From: Numida meleagris
Lineage: Eukaryota; Chordata; Aves; Galliformes; Numididae
DNA: 64,000 nt
Direction of reading: 5' to 3'
Assembly (NCBI RefSeq): GCF_002078875.1
Contig: NC_034412.1
Coordinates: 27,068,312-27,132,311 of the forward strand
The notes beneath the pieces are model-generated. The model was not told the origin of the DNA. It saw nothing but the letters and a program-made list of their open reading frames with translations, and ran no database searches. Shown in pieces: positions 49,135 through 61,170 of this stretch. The translations under genes and the position numbers were made by a program. The stretch's first letter is position 1. The number at the start of each line of letters is the position of its first letter.

Positions 49135-49590
49135 ATGAGATTGTATTCTGGCTGTAGTGAGTGCCTGTGCCTGCGGCTGCCGGTGAAGAGCGGCAGGGAT
49201 TCCACCTGCATGAGGTGTGAGCAGGCGGATGATCTGCTCACTATGGTGGTGAAGCTCAAGGAGGAGGTGGAGAGATTAAGGAGAGTCAGAGAGTACAAGC
49301 AGGAGGTAGACTGGTGGAGTAACTCTTCTGAACTTGCAAGAAAGACACTGGGGTGATACCCCCAAATGGGGGTGAACCCCCTCCCCTGCCATCATCGAGC
49401 AGAGGGAGGCAATCTAAGTGAAGAGTAAGAGTTTCCACTTCAGGTCCCAGCTCAGGGTCACAGCAGCCCCAATCCCAACCTACCTCGGTTCCCCAGATGC
49501 CTCTGCATAATAGGTTTGAGGTTCTGGAACTAAAGGGAGAGGTGAGTGAGGATGTGGTGGCAGGTCCATCCACTCTTGAGATTGACTAGA
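49135..49590 (+). pseudogene. CR1 ORF1 remnant (zinc-knuckle/coiled-coil protein)
   Basis: The frame open from 49120 holds a Cys-rich start (CSECLCL...CMRCEQADD), then a Leu/Glu coiled-coil-like stretch (MVVKLKEEVERLRRVREYK) and a WWSNS motif; these are the CR1 ORF1 landmarks. The frame ends at 49354-49356. ORF1-like sequence continues in other frames (HHRAEGGNLSEE at about 49390; MPLHNRFEVLELKGE at about 49497) until about 49590. CR1 ORF1 protein is thought to bind the RNA. Frameshifts and stops make this copy non-functional. Confidence 0.8.
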
Positions 49591-49919
49591 GTGAGGTGGT
49601 CGACTCCACAGCTCCAGACTGCCTCCACCAAGAAGGAGGAAGGAAAGGAGCAGGAACATCCATCTCATAAATACATGGCTGAGAGGCTGGTGCAAACACA
49701 AGAATTTCGTATTTTTTTCTGACCATGGAGCAGTTTACTTGGCAACTGGCCTGATGGCTGTAGATGGATCAGTCTCTCCTTTTTCAGAGGGGGAAATGCA
49801 TCCTTGCCCAGGATCAGGAAGGGATTGTTGAGAGGGCTTTAGATTAGATAGGAAGGGGATAAAACCAGGCCCATTAGAGATGAGCCTAAGGGAGTGATGA
49901 CGGGATTGGGGGTGAGGCA

Positions 49920-50535
49920 GTGGGCTCAGCTGAAGTGCATCTACACCAATGCACACAGCATGGGCAACAGACAAGAGGAGCTGGAGGCCACTGTGTGGTA
50001 GGCAAACTGTGACTTAGTTGCCATTATGGAAACATGGTGGGATCACTCCCATGACTGGAGTGCTGCAATGGAAGGATATAAGCTCTTCAGAAGGGACAGG
50101 CAAGGAAGGATGAGAGGTGGCGTGGCTCTCTATGCTAAAGAGTGCTTTGATGTTGTTGAACTTGGGGCTGGGAATGATAAGGTTGAGTCTCCGTGGGTAA
50201 GGATCAGGGGCAGGGTCAGCAAGGTGGACGTGGTGGTAAACGGAGTCACATCCAGCTGGCGACCACTCACAAGTGGTGTTCCCCAGGGGTTGGTATTGGG
50301 GCCTGTCCTCTTCAGTATCTTTATTGATGATCTGGATGAAGACATTGAGTGCACCCACAGTAAGTTTGCACATGACACTGAATTGGGAGGAAGTGTTGAT
50401 CTGCCTGGGGGTAGGAAGGCTCTACAGAGGGATCTGGTCAGGTTGGATCGCTGTTCTGAGGCCAATAGGATGAAGTTCAACAACTCCAACTGCCGGGTCC
50501 TGCACTTTGGCCACAACAACCCCAGGCAATGCTAG
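49920..50535 (+). pseudogene. CR1 ORF2 with endonuclease N-terminus fused in frame to reverse transcriptase
   Basis: In one frame the block reads YTNAHSMGNRQEELEATV (APE endonuclease start), a TAG at 49999-50001, then [19 protein letters not shown] with the catalytic Glu of the TETW motif (residue 2 from ATG 50026), and [12 protein letters not shown]. At about 50230 the text jumps without losing frame into VVVNGV, the segment just before RT motif B, followed by [11 protein letters not shown] and [10 protein letters not shown]. The active-site box is FAHD (first Asp replaced by His at residue 116, codon 50371-50373). The second half of the endonuclease (GDFN, SDH), the linker and RT motif A are missing. 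The frame stops at 50533-50535, giving 169 codons from ATG 50026. A GTGGTGGT string at the join suggests short-homology recombination. Confidence 0.85.
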
Positions 50536-50574
50536 AGGCTTAGGGCAGAGTGGCTGGAAGACTGTGTAGAGGAA

Positions 50575-50940
50575 ATGGACCTGGGGATATTGGTCAATGC
50601 CCGGCTGAACACAAGCCAGCAGAGTGCCCAGGTGGCCAAGAAGGCCAACAGCATCCTGGCTTGTATCAGAAATAGCACTGTCAGCAGGAGCAAGGAAGTG
50701 ATCATCCCCCTGTACTCAGCCCTGGTGAGGCTGCACCTCAAGCACACTGTGTTCAGTTTTGGGCCTCTCACTACAAGAAAGACATTGAGGCCCTGGAGCG
50801 TGTTCAGAAAAGGGCAGTGAAGCTGGTGAGGGGTCTAGAGCGCAAGTCTTATGAGAAGCAGACTGTTAAGTCTGGAGAAGTGGAGGCTCGGGCGTGACCT
50901 GATCACTCTCTATAACTACCCAAAGGGAGACTGTGGTGTA
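50575..50940 (+). pseudogene. CR1 ORF2 C-terminal part, frameshifted
   Basis: After the stop at 50535 the CR1 protein resumes: [27 protein letters not shown], then [15 protein letters not shown] frameshift follows near 50745, after which the expected [20 protein letters not shown] text runs in another frame ([15 protein letters not shown] visible at about 50778-50825). The block ends where the 3' deletion joins the UTR. Confidence 0.85.
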
Positions 50941-50978
50941 GGTCTCTTCCGGCCTTGGTGATTCTCTGATTCTGTGAT

Positions 50979-53900
50979 CTTTTCTTACACATGGCAATAC
51001 AGACTTCTTTGAAAGCAGTGATGCTTTCCAACATTTTCCCATGCACAGAACCATATGTTCTCATCTTGCATAGACCAGAGAATAAAGAAGGTAATAAATG
51101 ACCATGAGAAAATCATTCAGGCCTATGTATTTTCACAGGCAACACTGATGTGTTGAAGAATGCTGATTTTCCAAACTTGTAAGGGGGATTAAATACACTG
51201 AGATCTTCTAGGAATTTTGTTGGTTAAAAATAAAATGTATTGATGAAACAGAACAGGAATGGTAGAAAAAAATACAGTTTGAAAGATCAGATGACCATAC
51301 ATCTTGTTGGGTTAACATTTTATACTCAAATGCATTTTTTATGCCTAATATAGCAAATGTGAACACCACTAGGTAAGCGCAATTAGAGTACTTTCTACTT
51401 ATTTAAAAAGTGGCATACAACAGTACATATATACAATATTTATTCCCAGAAAATACACTCAAACTCGTATGAAACCAGTCACCTCACACTATGCACATTT
51501 GAGCAAATCATACACATGGAGATTGATTTTTTTTAACTCTCATTATATTAGTAAGAAGTTAAATAAATATACTAGTAACATAAAGAATAAATTAGATTGA
51601 GATTTGTTACTAAGGTTTTACTTCTGCTCTTAAGTGTGTGACCAACATTTAGTTCTTCTGAAAAACAGGCTCCTCCATAAGCAAGAGATTAACCCCAAGA
51701 CCAGCAAGTAATAAAGATTTCCCTACCTTAAAAATAATAATAAAAAAATTATTCAGTTTGCTAATCACTTGAAAGAGTAGTATTTACTAAAAACAGTGCA
51801 AACTGATCTATTTGTTTTGCTGGCCAACCTCTACTGGGGGAAGGAATTTTATCAACAGGTAAAAACAGGAAAAATATCAGTATGGAAAAGTAATTTTAAT
51901 GTCTTAAGATTTTAACAGTAATATTTTTTCATTAATTTTTTATATAAAACATTTACAAGTCTTATGCTTCCCTTAACTTCTGAATCAGTAAGATTTATTT
52001 TCTCTACCTTTACTGTTTTGCCATGCTAAGTTTCTATGATAACCTCCATAGACCCAAACAAAAGCATGTGCTCACCTTCAGGTGATACAAGTTATTAGTC
52101 CATTTTCTTCACAGAAGATATTTTTCCTGCACAAAGTAAAACCCCAAAGCTATCTCTAGCCTCATTTAATCTTTTCAATACCTTGATAACCTGCCCTGCA
52201 GTATTTTGTCTTTATCACACTGCTTTCATCTGCAACTTTTCACAGCAACAGAACTGCACCTCAGACTTGTGCTATAAGACGTGACACCGTAACATATGAA
52301 ACATGAATTATTAAAAAAGTAAAGGAATCCTGAAACAGAATGTCTTTTCCAGAGGCAAAACTTCAGTCTGGGTTTGCTGGCTTGGAAGCTAAATCATCAA
52401 ATCCAGCCAGAACTTGACCTGCAGTGAGATGGGTCACACCATCTCAGGTCACTTCCTGACAATCAGAATTTGTACACAGTCCAGCTGCAGTATGAATTTT
52501 TCACTGAGAGAGACAACAAAACAGATAGCTACACATCCATGTTTAATGCCTTCTAATAACTTCCTCTCTTCCCCATGACTCCAGCCATGACCAAAGCTAC
52601 TGATGCAGTAAGTGAAAAATATACCAATGCCCCCTCTAACCTCCACAAAAAAATCCAATGCCTCTTTCCCACTCCTCAAAAGACTCCTGGGAGAACTCAC
52701 AGACCCTGTTAAGATTACTAGTTACACTTAGGAGTCTTTAATCCACATAAAATATATAGCCTTCCCTCTAGGGTTGCCTGAGGAGCTGGTCCTGTCCCCA
52801 TTTCCAGGCTCCACCACGCTGAGCAATCTCCCATGTCTCCGTCTCCCATTTGCTCTATCTTGTTGTAAAACACTGTCTGCAGAATTAGTCAGACAAGCAT
52901 ACTGACTTACTTACATTATCCCTGGTCTCATTTATACCTCTTTTTCTCCTTTCCTCCAAATTTGTTTCATTCCAGTTCACCTCAATCCCTTCTTTTCCAA
53001 GCTTTTTCTTCTCTGCTTAAACACCACATAAATCTTGAACAATCCCCACATTCCCTTGTTTAAATCCAGCATGTTCCTATTCTCTCCTCTCCAGGCATCT
53101 CCTAATACATCCTCTCCATTTTTATGTAGTTGTTCCCCTTTGTGTGTGCAGCTATGTGGAGCCACCATTAAGGGTATATAGCAGAGATAAAGGCTTAGCT
53201 TTTGGGGGAAAAGACTTAGCAACTCACTCTTGTTATTTTTAGTAGCTGGTTCAGATTCCAATCTCATTATCACTTCTGTAATCACTGCTTGCTTTATGTT
53301 AATTGTGAAGAATCATTAAGTCAGGTATCCTTACATTAGTTAGTAGTTCTGCAGAACACTGAACTGCAATGCGCAGTGTTCAAACATTTTGTTTTACTAA
53401 ATTCCTTTCAATTTTAAATATCTTTAAAACCAAACTTCCTTGAACTTCATGTTACATTCATTCTATCCATAAGGCACTGATACATTACAAAAGATGAATT
53501 TATCATCAGCAGCAAATTAGTGAAATAAGAAACTATATACTTTAATACATTATGTAAATATAAGCATTAGGAAGTTCAAAGACTTAAAAGATTTATCTAT
53601 TTAAGTAGAAAAACTAGCATGTCTAATGGGAATACTTAATAAAACAATAGCGATTGAATGAACTCAAAGACAGCAAAACTATTGCATTAGATTTAAGAAT
53701 GACTTAATGACATACAAAGTTGGATACAAATACTGTATCACAGAATTTGCTATGCTAGCACATGCTAGCAAAATGTGCAAAAATCTAACATCAAGGATTT
53801 TGTCCTCCTTCGCACAATTTTAAATATCTTTTTGACTAGACATGTCATCCATCCACGTGACCTCACTTTTAATTTGTCATACACAAACTGGTCTATCACA

Positions 53901-56900
53901 GTATTATTTGTAACATAACAAAGCATCCTGGAAAAAAAAAAAGAAAAAATCTTTAGATTAGTGCTAATTCATGTGACAGACATTAAAAGTATTAAGGAAT
54001 TTAATCGAAAGCCCAAGGCTCAGAGCAAAAGAGAAAGAAAATTATATTAAAGTAAAATCAAAGATGGACTTTTAAGACTTTTCTCTCTAGTTTCTTCCTT
54101 TCTTTGTCCTGAAGTAGATTATTTTTTATATAGTTTTTCTCTACCTTTACCTAAACAGGGTGCTGATAACCATTCTTCACAGTTTCCATGAACAACAGAG
54201 CAATCAGTGCTCCATTATGAAAACAAAACCCCAAACAAACAGAAGTCCACAAAAACTCTTGCATGGTTTGATCAAACTCAAACCACATGGCTGTGGAAAC
54301 AGAATAGATCCAGAAATACATTGTGCTATTCCTATTCTCCATAGGATTATATTTTCTTAGTCTGTAATTAAAAGCTTGTGCTTTCGGAAATTAGTACTTT
54401 TGACATATTTGGGCTTTATTTACACTTCTAGTTAGTAGGCTCATTTTGAGATCTTTTATGCTGGAGTGCCCTTAATCCACAGGCAAAATGTTTCTGTGAG
54501 TCATTTAGTCATTGCAAATGATTCTGTGGTCCCAATGTGTAAGTAGTTTCACTTAAATGTGGGATGAGTTTTCCCACATTAAACCCAATATGGATGTATT
54601 CATACAGCAAGCAGTGTGTTTCTGCCAAGATTCTTCTGCCAGATCCCTACATAGTTTTGGACTTCTATTTTTCAGTATGATTGTTCTTTGCTAATTTTAA
54701 AATACCCTTGATATAAGCTCACTCCAGGAACACAATCACCAAAAGTCCATGCTAACTTGCTTCTACAATCACCCATCCATCCAGAGCCCAAGGGAGGCAT
54801 ATTTTACAGTACTACTCATGGAGCTACTCTAGTTCCACGTTCCTTGTCTCCTTTGCATGCACCTCCACATTAACCCAAGAAATGAAAAACTATATGTGAA
54901 CTGAATTTAAATATTGTATGGAAGTTGCCGTCATATAAAAACTGTTTCTCTTCTTCTTTTGCTCTCTTTCTAAACCTCAGTTGCTGAAACTAGCACATCA
55001 TTCAGTGAATGACTGCTCATATGTGTAAGAAGGAAAATGCAATATAATTTAAAAATTCCTTAAATGTAGATAGGAGAAGATATATAACTATGAAGATAAG
55101 TGAAAGGAAAAGTCATAAAGCTGACAGAGCTGATTTTCTGAAGGAGATGCAAATACTCCTGGTGAGAACAGCGAACTCCTCTAGTCCCTTATTACCTGTC
55201 ACTATCTCCAAACCAAAATATTTCAAGCTCCTTTCACACTTAAGGTATGTGCTTCCCTCTAGTAATTACTTTCCAGATATACAAAGATTTGGAATGTTTG
55301 CCCATAATTTTCATCCTTAAATTCAGTGGTTTTTTTTTTTTTTAATCTTTTTCTTAAATTGGCCCAAAGTTTTTATTTTTAGGAGGTGATGACTACCTAC
55401 CTAAAAAAAGCATATGTTCTTATGCTGAGTACTCATGTCAATGCCACACTGTAGCTTTGTTAACTCCATGTGGATTTCTGGAACATTGCCATTAGATGCT
55501 ATCAAGTTCTGTCAGCATTTGTTGACCCAAGTCTTTAGGACTATTTCCACCCTTGAAACACAGGTTGCTTCCTTTGCTTCATTGCTCCTGCTTACAGAAG
55601 TTACTTCAGAGAAAATGTAAGAGAATGGTCTGCTAAAAGCTAGTCTGCATTCCCCTCCCTGTACTGCCATAGACCTACTTCGACTGAATTACAAGAGGTC
55701 GGGTATGTCTGTAGCACCATTTTTCTTCAGCCTACCCTGAAATGACCCAAACATACACAATCAAGAGCAATGACAAAGTAAAAACAGAGAAAGTAGAAAG
55801 TAGTAGTGTGATATAAAAAGCTGGCCAAAAAAAAAAACATTTTAGGGATATTTGATCAGTGCTATGTCCTTTTCTCAAAACTTTAGCAATTCCAAAATGG
55901 CACAACATTAACATTAATAGAAAATACAATGTGTATGAATTTCATTAATGAAGGTGCATAAGGTACACATCAAATACTAGATATGACCTTTGGGAAAAAT
56001 CTTATTTCAAATACACATTTGGTAAGAGATATTTAAAACATCCTTAAGTATATTACACCAAACATTTTGTGAGGTCAAAACTCTCAATGGCCTTCAGTTC
56101 AACTATTAGTAGTGATTATGGATTTTCATGCTGAGTGTTACAAAGCACACTTTTAAAAATCAGATTGCAGGGGGGAAATCAATCTAGAAACAGTTTGCTC
56201 ACATAAGGTGACGAGAAGAATGGAGAAGTGGTTTTATCGCTGCTGCACAGAACTGTAGTTGGAAATCCAGAATCATTTCACAAAATTTTGATGTGACATT
56301 AAGTAATAAATATATGTAGCCACCTATGAAACTAGAATAGTTATTCTTTCCTTTCATGATTTTCGAGAAGGATTTATTCTCAAACGAAGAAATAAAAGAA
56401 ATCTCAGAAAATTTTTCAGGAAGATATTAGTAATCAACATATGAAAGAGAGAGTTTATATTTGCACTGGTTTTCATCTGTAGTGTGTTTTACTGTTATGT
56501 TTTAAATTTACTAATTAAGTTCTTTGCTGATTTTTTCTGGTTTTCCTTCCTTTGCTCTTTTAATATTTGTGTGCGTGTTCACTGACAATAAGAAAAGCAC
56601 AGAGGCAATTCTCTATTTCTGAAGTATTAAATCAATCCTACACTCTGAAACTCTTGACCTGCATTTCTATTGTTAAGCCTCAGTTCTCAGGGTTTATTTG
56701 TGAGTCGTAACTCATTGATCTGTTTCCATATGTTTTAGTTTAGCTGCAAGAAACCTGTGTCTGCTAATAATGCTAGCAACAGGTCTGCTTGCAGACTTCT
56801 CTGCCTGCACTAGTGCTTTGCAGGTCTTGTAGCGTTAATTCACACCAGGAAGACAACTTAATTTTAAAGTTCAAATGATGATTATAACATGATTTGGCAT

Positions 56901-59900
56901 GCCTTAACCTAGCCTTGACCTTCATGCCATGAAAATTACCAAATGTAATTGTTGTGGTGATATTTCAGGGCTTCAAACTTCACTCTTTGTTTCTCTTTTT
57001 AAAAGTAAATAGACAAATTTACTAAAGACTGTTGAACTCATAGATGAAGCTTTTTATGGTCCACAAAACCATTTAGAGAAGTGAGTTGTTTTAGTTAAAA
57101 AGGAAAAAATCCCAACAAAAAACAAGTTTGCTGACTTTGTTTCCATTTGACATTATGTCATATCTAACTGCCTTATCACCTGAAATAGTCAAAAGGGGAC
57201 TGCTCTAGTTATTGCTTGTTGCTGTTACTGTAAAGTCTAGGATATGACTTCTATGCCCAGGACTCCGTAGCTTTGACTTAACCACCAAAATGGTAAGTTC
57301 TATTTCTTCCATCTTCTGAACCAGCTTTGTGGAACACAAACCTATTTATGTATATGTTCTTCTATGTATAGGAAAACATAACCACCATGTAAGATCATGT
57401 AAGAAGGGATAGAGGGCTTCACCTGGTTCCAGTATTTGCTAAAAAAGGCCATACATACATTAATTCTGTGCTTTTGTGTTACAATTACTCATTTGAAAGA
57501 TTATATAAATGTGAGACAGTATGAACAATCAGCCTAGTGTGACATGCTGCACATTATATGTACAAAATTATCTTATAAAAGGGAAAGACAACTGTGGGCT
57601 ACTGATAATACACCACTAATGATGAAGCTCACAATAAATGATTGGACAGGTTAGGCGATAGATGCTTGCCAAATTTCTACTCTTGCAGAAAATTAATACA
57701 AGATGCTTACAAAACATAGTTATGCATCAAAAAGTCAAACCAGAACCTCTCATGTTCTGTAGGGAACACATACTAGCAGCAGAACTGAAAGAGAGAAACA
57801 TGTTGGTAACAGTTAATTCAATCTAATTATTCCATGCTAGACATCCAACCTATTTTTCTATTCTACTAGTATAACTGTGCCTAAGAGAAGACCTATAAGT
57901 GTTTTCTGTCACTCTGAATGTAGACCTCTCTGAGGCACAAGAAGTCATAATACTGGTGTTTTCAGTCTCTAAAGAGACACTTGGGGACATGCAAGTCCTT
58001 CTCACCATGATCGTCAGGGGTTAGGAACGCTGTGTCCTGTTGTTACTCAATTTAACTTCCGACTTGGAGAACACTTGCATTTTCTTTTATTATACCCAAA
58101 ATAAGCAGTCTTAATGGGAAGTTAGCCCTGTGATAGGTTTAGTCACTTTGAACTTCTGCCTGTTTTGGCAGCTCTCATTTTTTTTTTTCCTATTCGCAAC
58201 ATGCAATTCACCTGGGTTTTGGGCAGTAGAGTACAGTATGCTGTTGTCCAGAACAGATATAAAATTACCTGGCTGCTTAAATAAAGGCTTTATCATTTGT
58301 CATCTAGTGCTCTTGTGTGCCTCATAAAAGCCACCATTTTCTTCCTGTTGTCTTTTCCATGTTGTCAAAGATAGCCTTATGGATATTACATCAGCAACTC
58401 CAAAACTTGCTGCTGAGCTCCTGAGTAAGATGGACAGATGAAAACATTCTGATACTTTTTCCTGCTGCATTTCGCAAGACCATTCCCTTGTAGTGAAGCA
58501 AGTTATTCAAGAACACTGTCCTGATTTTTATCCTCCACGAACCGATAGAGACTAACCCTGACCCTACTAAAACCTTTTGATGATTATCAGTTCAACAACA
58601 AAACAATTGCTTTATATATCCAAACCCCTGGCAAATTCAAGATGGACTGAAAAGCTCAGACCACACAATTTGTGTCCTCTCTGTGCATAGATCTGTTGTT
58701 ACAACATCTTGAGAAAGCACAACCAGATAATGCTCTGAGATTCATACAGGCAAAATTCCCAAGGGATATTCTTCCTACCTTAGGCTACACTTAGAAAAAT
58801 ATATTCTAAGTCATTCATCCCATGGCATCCCCTAGGTAAAGTGGTAATCTTAAAGAAGTTGAATCTATAGGGGAAGGAAAAATTCGTGTATGCTACTAAA
58901 CAGTAGGTAACTGTAAGGCAGTTCATATAGACACTGGAACTTCTTTTCTTTGACTGGGGATTAAGAAAAGCTCAGATAATAAAATAGACTAGAATTAGGA
59001 TAGAGTTTATTCCTGGAACTTTTTTTTGACCAGGAAAACTTCGCAGTTGAGAAACCTTCTTTCTAGGTGAAGATTAGTCTGACATTTTGTACAGTGTTGT
59101 TGCCTGTTTGACTCCAAACTACTTTTAATCTAAGAATCTCAAAAAACTATAAATTATTATTATTGAGAAATATATGTGGATTATAATGATTGACACTAAG
59201 CAACATCTTAAACCAGACTTTCTCACAGGTACAAACATCTTTACAAGCAGATCCCCAAACAACTTCGAAGTTGCTCATAAGTAAGCCTTCACAAACCTTA
59301 GCCCTACTTGTAAGAGTACTCACCTTAATCTAATTATTTTATTTATGAGTGAAACACTTTGAACTGGTTTAACACTAAATAGGAAGTATATAATGGTCAA
59401 AATTCCTACCATTTTGAAAAAGGTGAATATGAAGTAGGAAGACTGAAAATTCCATAATTCAAATCATGTTGGCTGATCCTGAAAGAGCACTTTTTTCCTG
59501 ATCAATATATTTAAGTATGGATTCCTAGTCTTGCTTTCATAATACAGACTTGCATATAATTTTCTAAGCTTATACCAAAATAAAATTAATTTTTATGTTT
59601 AAGGAACATGAAGGGTCTCCAAAGAATAGACTTGAAGAAACCTCCTTAACCAGTCACCAGTAGTATTAAATCCTTTCTAAAACAACTAAACTCTGTTTTA
59701 AAACCAGGTAACATTTTTTTTGCATCCCTCCTACTCTAATATACTGTCTTCTCTTTTCCAGGCCAACTTAATTAGTGGGATGTTTATATCTCTCTGTACT
59801 GGTAGCTACCTTTTCTTACTTGTTTTTCCACTTACTGCTGTTAACTACCACCTTCTTTTTCCACAGTGACATATTTATAGACCACTCTGTTTTTGTTTTA

Positions 59901-60269
59901 CTATGCTCTTAGCCAAACTTTTATAGTTTCCTTTTATTAAATACATTCCTCATTTCCATGTTCATCTTGAAGGTAGAGATATCTTTTCCTCACACTTAGA
60001 TCAAGTTTAGACTGCTCAATTTATAAAACAGATGATGAAAATTGTACATTATAGTTCAGAGTATATCTCTCCAGAACAAAACTAATTTCTTCTTAAAAAT
60101 ACTTGTCTGATGCTTCCAAAGGCTTTGCATTGGTAGCTTCAAGTAATCTCTGACTAATTTAGAGAATCCAGACAATTTCTTCATTTCTGCCTGTAGCATT
60201 TCCATTGTGTAACACAAATTGTTGCTATCTTACATTTTGAACGCAGAACTACTGAATTTTGTTCTATTA
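50979..60269. other. AT-rich DNA, no gene seen
   Basis: About 9.3 kb without recognisable gene, RNA or repeat family. An inverted repeat at 52425-52446 is listed separately, and poly(A)/poly(T) runs occur at about 53931-53940 and 55330-55343. Short open frames fit chance for this base composition. Confidence 0.55.
52425..52446. repeat. Perfect 8-bp inverted repeat with nuclear-receptor-like half sites
   Basis: TGAGATGG (52425-52432) and CCATCTCA (52439-52446) are exact reverse complements with a 6-nt loop. GGGTCA and AGGTCA half-site strings overlap it (52431-52436 and 52446-52451). Spacing between them is 9 nt, not a classic receptor spacing. Confidence 0.45.
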
Positions 60270-61170
60270 TTTCAATGCTTAACGAATCTCACATCACATC
60301 CTCTTCTGTATTATGAGCTTGATTTCATCAGCAAATTACAACTGCCTCGGCATCACAACACATCAATGAAAAGTATTAAAGAGGATTTGTGCTAATACTT
60401 ATGCTTGAGTTTCATTACCATCCTTCTCATAATCCAACAGCTGTCTAACCAACACAACCTCCTTAACCATCTTGTGTTGCTGTCTTTATCCATATGGTAT
60501 TATATCAAATGTTTTGCTGAAATTAGATTAAGCCTATTGGATTTCCTGTCTAGACAATCATTCAGTTGTCTTATCTAAGGCAGATACAAAGTTAGTCTGA
60601 CAAAATATACTTTTGATAAACTAATGTAGTATTTTCCAACAGTTATTCATTTACAGCTATATCCTGAATACTTTAGGTGTTTATTCATAGCTCTTCAATA
60701 CTATTGAGAATAGACTAATCAGCTTGCATGTGCTTTTTTATAGGCTAGGTACTACATTTTTCTGTTACATAAGGGTACACCAGTGTGGTAGGTTCATTAT
60801 AAATCCTTGCTACTAACCACTGATTTCTCAAGCCAGTTATTTTGAACTTCTGGAATTGAGAATATCCAGTTCATGCGCTATTCCAACACACATATTTTTG
60901 TCACTTTTCTCTAAAACAACTTTGAATCAAACTGATTCATTTTATCTGGCCCTTGCTCAATGTGTAGCGTATCAGTACTCTCCTGTCCTCTATTTTCATT
61001 TATTTCTTCCTTTACTGACTACAGAATCTACTTCATCAGCTGGAGACATAACCTTTAAGCACTATTCCTTAATCTATTGGCTGGGAAAACCTTTTCCTCG
61101 ATGCTTAAAAGCACTCACAGTGATTACGATGGAGGAAGAAAGCAAATTCAGTAGTTTAACATATACCTCC
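60270..61170 (-). mobile_element. Ancient CR1-like LINE fragment, linker to reverse transcriptase, minus strand
   Basis: The plus-strand text resembles the antisense of old reptile/bird CR1 ORF2 over about 900 bp. The parts line up in the expected order: an antisense stretch with GAGGAAGAAAGCAAATTCAG (about 61131-61150), a TTTTTTATAGGCTAGGTACT block (about 60735), AGACTAATCAGCTTGCATG, then ATGTTTTGCTGAAATTAGAT (about 60508-60527). The last is the complement of FSKTFDII, the degraded motif A of the RT. Stops and indels are everywhere. Boundaries are approximate. Together with 11340-11660 it represents a layer of insertions much older than the CR1 at 1 and 49135. Confidence 0.6.

Larger units (their letters stand above)
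49135..50978 (+). mobile_element. CR1 LINE from ORF1 to 3' end, internally deleted
   Basis: A 1.84-kb CR1 spanning part of ORF1, the ORF1-ORF2 junction, the endonuclease N-terminus, reverse transcriptase pieces and the 3' end. An intact element is about 4.5 kb, so more than half is missing. At least two deletions are visible. One joins endonuclease to reverse transcriptase (about 50222-50238). The other joins the YNYPKGD coding segment directly to the last part of the 3' UTR (about 50925-50940). The 3' terminus has ATTCTCTG and ATTCTGTG octamers at 50961-50976. The 5' boundary, near the GC rise at 49135, is approximate. Confidence 0.93.
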
